In this document: piece by piece, positions 19,766 to 21,462 of the stretch
Position numbering within the stretch: the stretch's first letter is position 1
How the letters are laid out: the number at the start of each line of letters is the position of its first letter
Program-made: the position numbers and the translations under genes
The notes under the pieces: model-generated
Database searches by the model: none
What the model was told of the DNA's origin: nothing
The model's input: the letters and a program-made list of their open reading frames with translations, nothing else
Source of the DNA: a virus
IMG/VR virus record: IMGVR_UViG_3300030102_002630
Location: 1 to 21,462 of that record
Direction: 5' to 3' (one strand)
Length of the DNA: 21,462 bases

Positions 19766-19772
19766 TTACCAG

Positions 19773-19871
19773 ATGGCTAATGAAAAGGATAGGCATGATA
19801 TTAGATTAGAAAAATTAATGGAAAAACATCCAGATTGGGATTGGGAATATTGGAAAGCGCAGGTAAGATAA
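19773..19871 (+). CDS. 32-residue charged peptide
   Basis: MANEKDRHDIRLEKLMEKHP followed by DWDWEYWKAQVR. Charged, helical and Trp-rich at the end. The good ribosome binding site, and a position as first gene after the regulatory region, support it. Function unknown. Confidence 0.55.
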   Translation: MANEKDRHDIRLEKLMEKHPDWDWEYWKAQVR

Positions 19872-19874
19872 ACT

Positions 19875-19997
19875 ATGGAATACTCACCCTTTCTTCCCGT
19901 CTATATCCTAATGGGCTTCTTTCTTTTTTGCGCTTCGTTTCTTCTGGTAAATGAATTCAAAGAAATAGCCAAATATTTTAGGAGTGAAGAACCATGA
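19875..19997 (+). CDS. 40-residue single-pass membrane protein
   Basis: MEYSPFLPVYILMGFFLFCA then SFLLVNEFKEIAKYFRSEEP: one membrane helix and a charged tail. It follows the previous stop by three bases and overlaps the next start (ATGA). Confidence 0.5.
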   Translation: MEYSPFLPVYILMGFFLFCASFLLVNEFKEIAKYFRSEEP

Positions 19998-20155
19998 TTG
20001 AAATTCTGGACATGAGTTTCTTACATGACTTGTCTTTTGAAATACCTCTGAGTTTCTACACTCCTTTCATGATTGTGTTTGCAAGTGGTCTAATTTCGTG
20101 GTTGGGCAGGTTGGATTACCTCGCCATGGAGTGGGCCAAAAATCGTTCTCTCTAG
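19994..20155 (+). CDS. 53-residue probable membrane protein
   Basis: MIEILDMSFLHDLSFEIPLS then FYTPFMIVFASGLISWLGRL and a charged end (DYLAMEWAKNRSL). One hydrophobic segment. Starts in an ATGA overlap and is the last rightward gene before the convergent structural module. Two successive small membrane proteins here could be lysis or envelope-associated, but no motif proves this. Confidence 0.45.
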   Translation: MIEILDMSFLHDLSFEIPLSFYTPFMIVFASGLISWLGRLDYLAMEWAKNRSL

Positions 20156-20262
20156 GGTGGGTTATAAGGGTCATCTAGAAAACTAATTTACAATGGGGTT
20201 GCATTTTGGATTTACCGTTGAAGAAAGTAAGATTGAATCGCTTTCGATGGTGGGATTGCGAG
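20156..20262. other. convergent intergenic region
   Basis: 107 bases between the rightward small genes and the leftward tail module. I see no gene, clear hairpin-terminator or repeat in it. Confidence 0.5.
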
Positions 20263-20535
20263 TTAATTTAGCCAAGATGGTATTGTTGGTAGGTTTGCCA
20301 TTGCCTCAAATGGGTCATCGTAGTCACTTGGCAAATCTAGAAGTGCCTGTCTGTATGTAGCCAACTCATTTTGTTGTTCTTCTGTTAGAGTATTGTAAAC
20401 TAATACACCTTGATAGATGTCTACTTTCTTCAAGCGCATGGCTCTCCTTGCTCTAAGGTCTTCCCAAGCAAAACTAATATGACCGTTCTCATCATACTCT
20501 GGATGCCCCGGCCCTACATCGTAATGCACTGTCAC
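20263..20535 (-). CDS. phage tail-assembly-chaperone-like protein, possibly frameshifted at its start
   Basis: 90 residues from GTG 20535. The C-terminal part, LTEEQQNELATYRQALLDLP followed by SDYDDPFEAMANLPTIPSWLN, matches the small phage tail protein pattern (Phage_tail_APC type: W/YRQALRDLP...P-x-x-P-x-W). Members are tail-fibre assembly or tip proteins encoded next to the fibre gene, as here. The frame is open upstream to 20593 (GDYIVEHGVEEEEAPSN) but has no ordinary start codon. An ATG at 20600 in another frame reads MVRYEVIT and then stops; a one-base slip would join it to the rest. The true N-terminus is therefore uncertain. Confidence 0.6.
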   Translation of the reverse strand: MTVHYDVGPGHPEYDENGHISFAWEDLRARRAMRLKKVDIYQGVLVYNTLTEEQQNELATYRQALLDLPSDYDDPFEAMANLPTIPSWLN

Positions 20536-20581
20536 ATTGCTTGGTGCTTCTTCTTCTTCTACTCCATGTTCAACTATGTAA

Positions 20582-20644
20582 TCACCTCGTACCTAACCAT
20601 ATTGCAAACAATATCAAATAAACTGTAAAAATTTCTGCACCCAT
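20582..20644 (-). CDS. 20-residue hydrophobic peptide ORF
   Basis: MGAEIFTVYLILFAIWLGTR, one membrane helix. On the minus strand an AGGTGAG ribosome-binding-like sequence overlaps the tail-fibre stop and precedes the ATG by about five bases. Too short to be sure; overlaps the possible upstream start of the tail-assembly gene. Confidence 0.3.
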   Translation of the reverse strand: MGAEIFTVYLILFAIWLGTR

Positions 20645-20653
20645 TATACTCAC

Positions 20654-21462
20654 CTAAGCATTATCAATACTAAACCAAACATCCACTATGTAATCACCCA
20701 TATCAACTGCACCCGAATTTCTTCTTACCGCTAATGTATCACCTGCATTGTAGGAGGTACTGAGTCCTGTGGTCACTAGTGAATGATGAGTTGCGTTGGA
20801 GTTCTCAGAGTTGTGTCTTGTGAATTGGCTGGCGTTATAGGAAACATCGAGTAGGGTTCCTGTCCCTGCATTTCCATTTGCGAATATTCTCAGCACTTGA
20901 GCAGTAGTACCGGAAAGAACAACACCGTTGGTTCTAATGACAACTGCTCTTATCGTAATATCTCTAGGTACGGAATAGACTGGCGAACCTGCCTCGTCAT
21001 CATCGAATGTCATTCTTTTGAGGCCATGACCATCCCCATTGGAAGTTCCATAGTCATTCTTGCCCCAAGTCACCTTATGCCAAAGATTCCAACCGTTCGC
21101 GTTGGATACTGCTTCGATTCCCCCGACATTGTTTATCTTGAGTCTCTGAGAGCCATTCGTCATCAATGCTAGAGTGTGATTGGTCGAAGTTCCAAATACA
21201 CCAGTTGATGCTTGTGCCTGTGTCTTAATTCCCGCACCGCTTGCTCTTTCGACAAATAACTCTCCATTACCACCATCTATCCCTTCTAGATGTAATAGAT
21301 GGTCAGGAGCAGTACCCGCATCTCCAACTCCTATCCGTTGTGTGTTCGCATTGATGTAGAAAAAATCTGCCGTAGCGTCTGAATTATAGCAGAAGTCTAT
21401 GTCATCAAGTTGAGAGTTTATCTCAATTTGCCTAGCACCAGACCTCCATCTCATGTATTCTT
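20654..21462 (-). CDS. tail fibre / receptor-binding protein, C-terminal part (N-terminus beyond window)
   Basis: At least 269 residues; the frame stays open to the right edge, so the first visible ATG (21454) is internal. Near the visible N-terminus, RWRSGARQIEINSQ, DFFYINANTQRIGVG and HLLHLEG are the repeated beta-strand segments common in marine phage tail fibres, with NGSQRLKINNVGGIEAV of the same type. The last ~110 residues (from RDITIRAVVIRTNGVVLSG) form a beta-sandwich-like tip rich in Asn, Ser and Thr that probably contacts the host surface. Opposite strand to the replication block, as expected of a late structural module. Confirms a tailed virion rather than a plasmid. Confidence 0.85.
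   Translation of the reverse strand, partial: EYMRWRSGARQIEINSQLDDIDFCYNSDATADFFYINANTQRIGVGDAGTAPDHLLHLEGIDGGNGELFVERASGAGIKTQAQASTGVFGTSTNHTLALMTNGSQRLKINNVGGIEAVSNANGWNLWHKVTWGKNDYGTSNGDGHGLKRMTFDDDEAGSPVYSVPRDITIRAVVIRTNGVVLSGTTAQVLRIFANGNAGTGTLLDVSYNASQFTRHNSENSNATHHSLVTTGLSTSYNAGDTLAVRRNSGAVDMGDYIVDVWFSIDNA

Noticed and set aside
19680-19772. Upstream part of an open frame leading into the 32-residue gene
   Set aside because: It crosses the palindrome and TATA-like sequence, while a strong Shine-Dalgarno supports the start at 19773.
1-21462. tRNA, rRNA or integrase/attachment site
   Set aside because: No cloverleaf-like sequence, rRNA segment or recombinase motif was seen on either strand, though without a covariance search.

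Overview
The window looks like part of the genome of a tailed virus infecting an archaeon. About 19.5 kb of tightly packed plus-strand genes encode an archaeal/eukaryotic-type replication apparatus: family-B DNA polymerase, PCNA clamp, RFC clamp loader, a primase with both PriS- and PriL-like domains, ATP-dependent DNA ligase, an RPA-like protein and an XPF/ERCC4 nuclease. These are mixed with phage-type genes: a MazG-like pyrophosphohydrolase, a Sak4/RecA-like ATPase, a Cas4/RecB-like nuclease and a tail fibre. The gene set, the roughly 42% G+C, the AGA/AGG-rich arginine codons and the marine-phage-like tail protein best fit the magroviruses, which are proposed viruses of Marine Group II Euryarchaeota (Poseidoniales). 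That assignment is inference from gene content; no search was run.

Layout. Positions 2-4155: lipoprotein, DnaJ-like zinc protein, PC4-like ssDNA-binding protein, DNA ligase, a degenerate LAGLIDADG-like protein, a zinc protein and a degenerate clamp-loader-like ATPase. Positions 4158-6280: nucleotide pyrophosphohydrolase-like protein, a T4-DenV-like glycosylase candidate, RFC small subunit and two small membrane proteins, one with an EF-hand. Positions 6287-10466: RPA-like protein, RecA/Sak4-like ATPase, Cas4-like nuclease and small zinc proteins. Positions 10441-14401: PCNA and a B-family polymerase broken into two genes between motifs B and C, with four small ORFs lying between the halves. 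Positions 14398-16861: zinc mini-proteins, PriS-PriL fusion primase and ERCC4-HhH nuclease. Positions 16864-19480: a large P-loop ATPase (best candidate for the replicative helicase), a DUF4177-like protein, a DEDDy exonuclease, a membrane protein and a last zinc ribbon. A transcription-stop region, a 20-bp tandem repeat and two hairpins follow (19481-19741). Three small plus-strand genes (19773-20155) then meet a leftward structural module: a tail-assembly-like protein and a tail fibre that runs off the right edge.

Nearly all plus-strand genes are joined by ATGA/GTGA/TTGA or TAATG overlaps or longer ones, often with Shine-Dalgarno motifs, which points to a few long coupled transcripts. Together the products could prime (PriSL), unwind (ATPase), load a clamp (RFC with a degenerate partner), synthesise (split PolB with a C-terminal PIP box), ligate, coat ssDNA (RPA-like, PC4-like) and recombine (Sak4-like, Cas4-like, ERCC4), leaving little for the host to supply. 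At least eleven small CxxC-type proteins are scattered through this block and are the main unexplained component. No capsid, terminase, integrase, tRNA or CRISPR array was seen.
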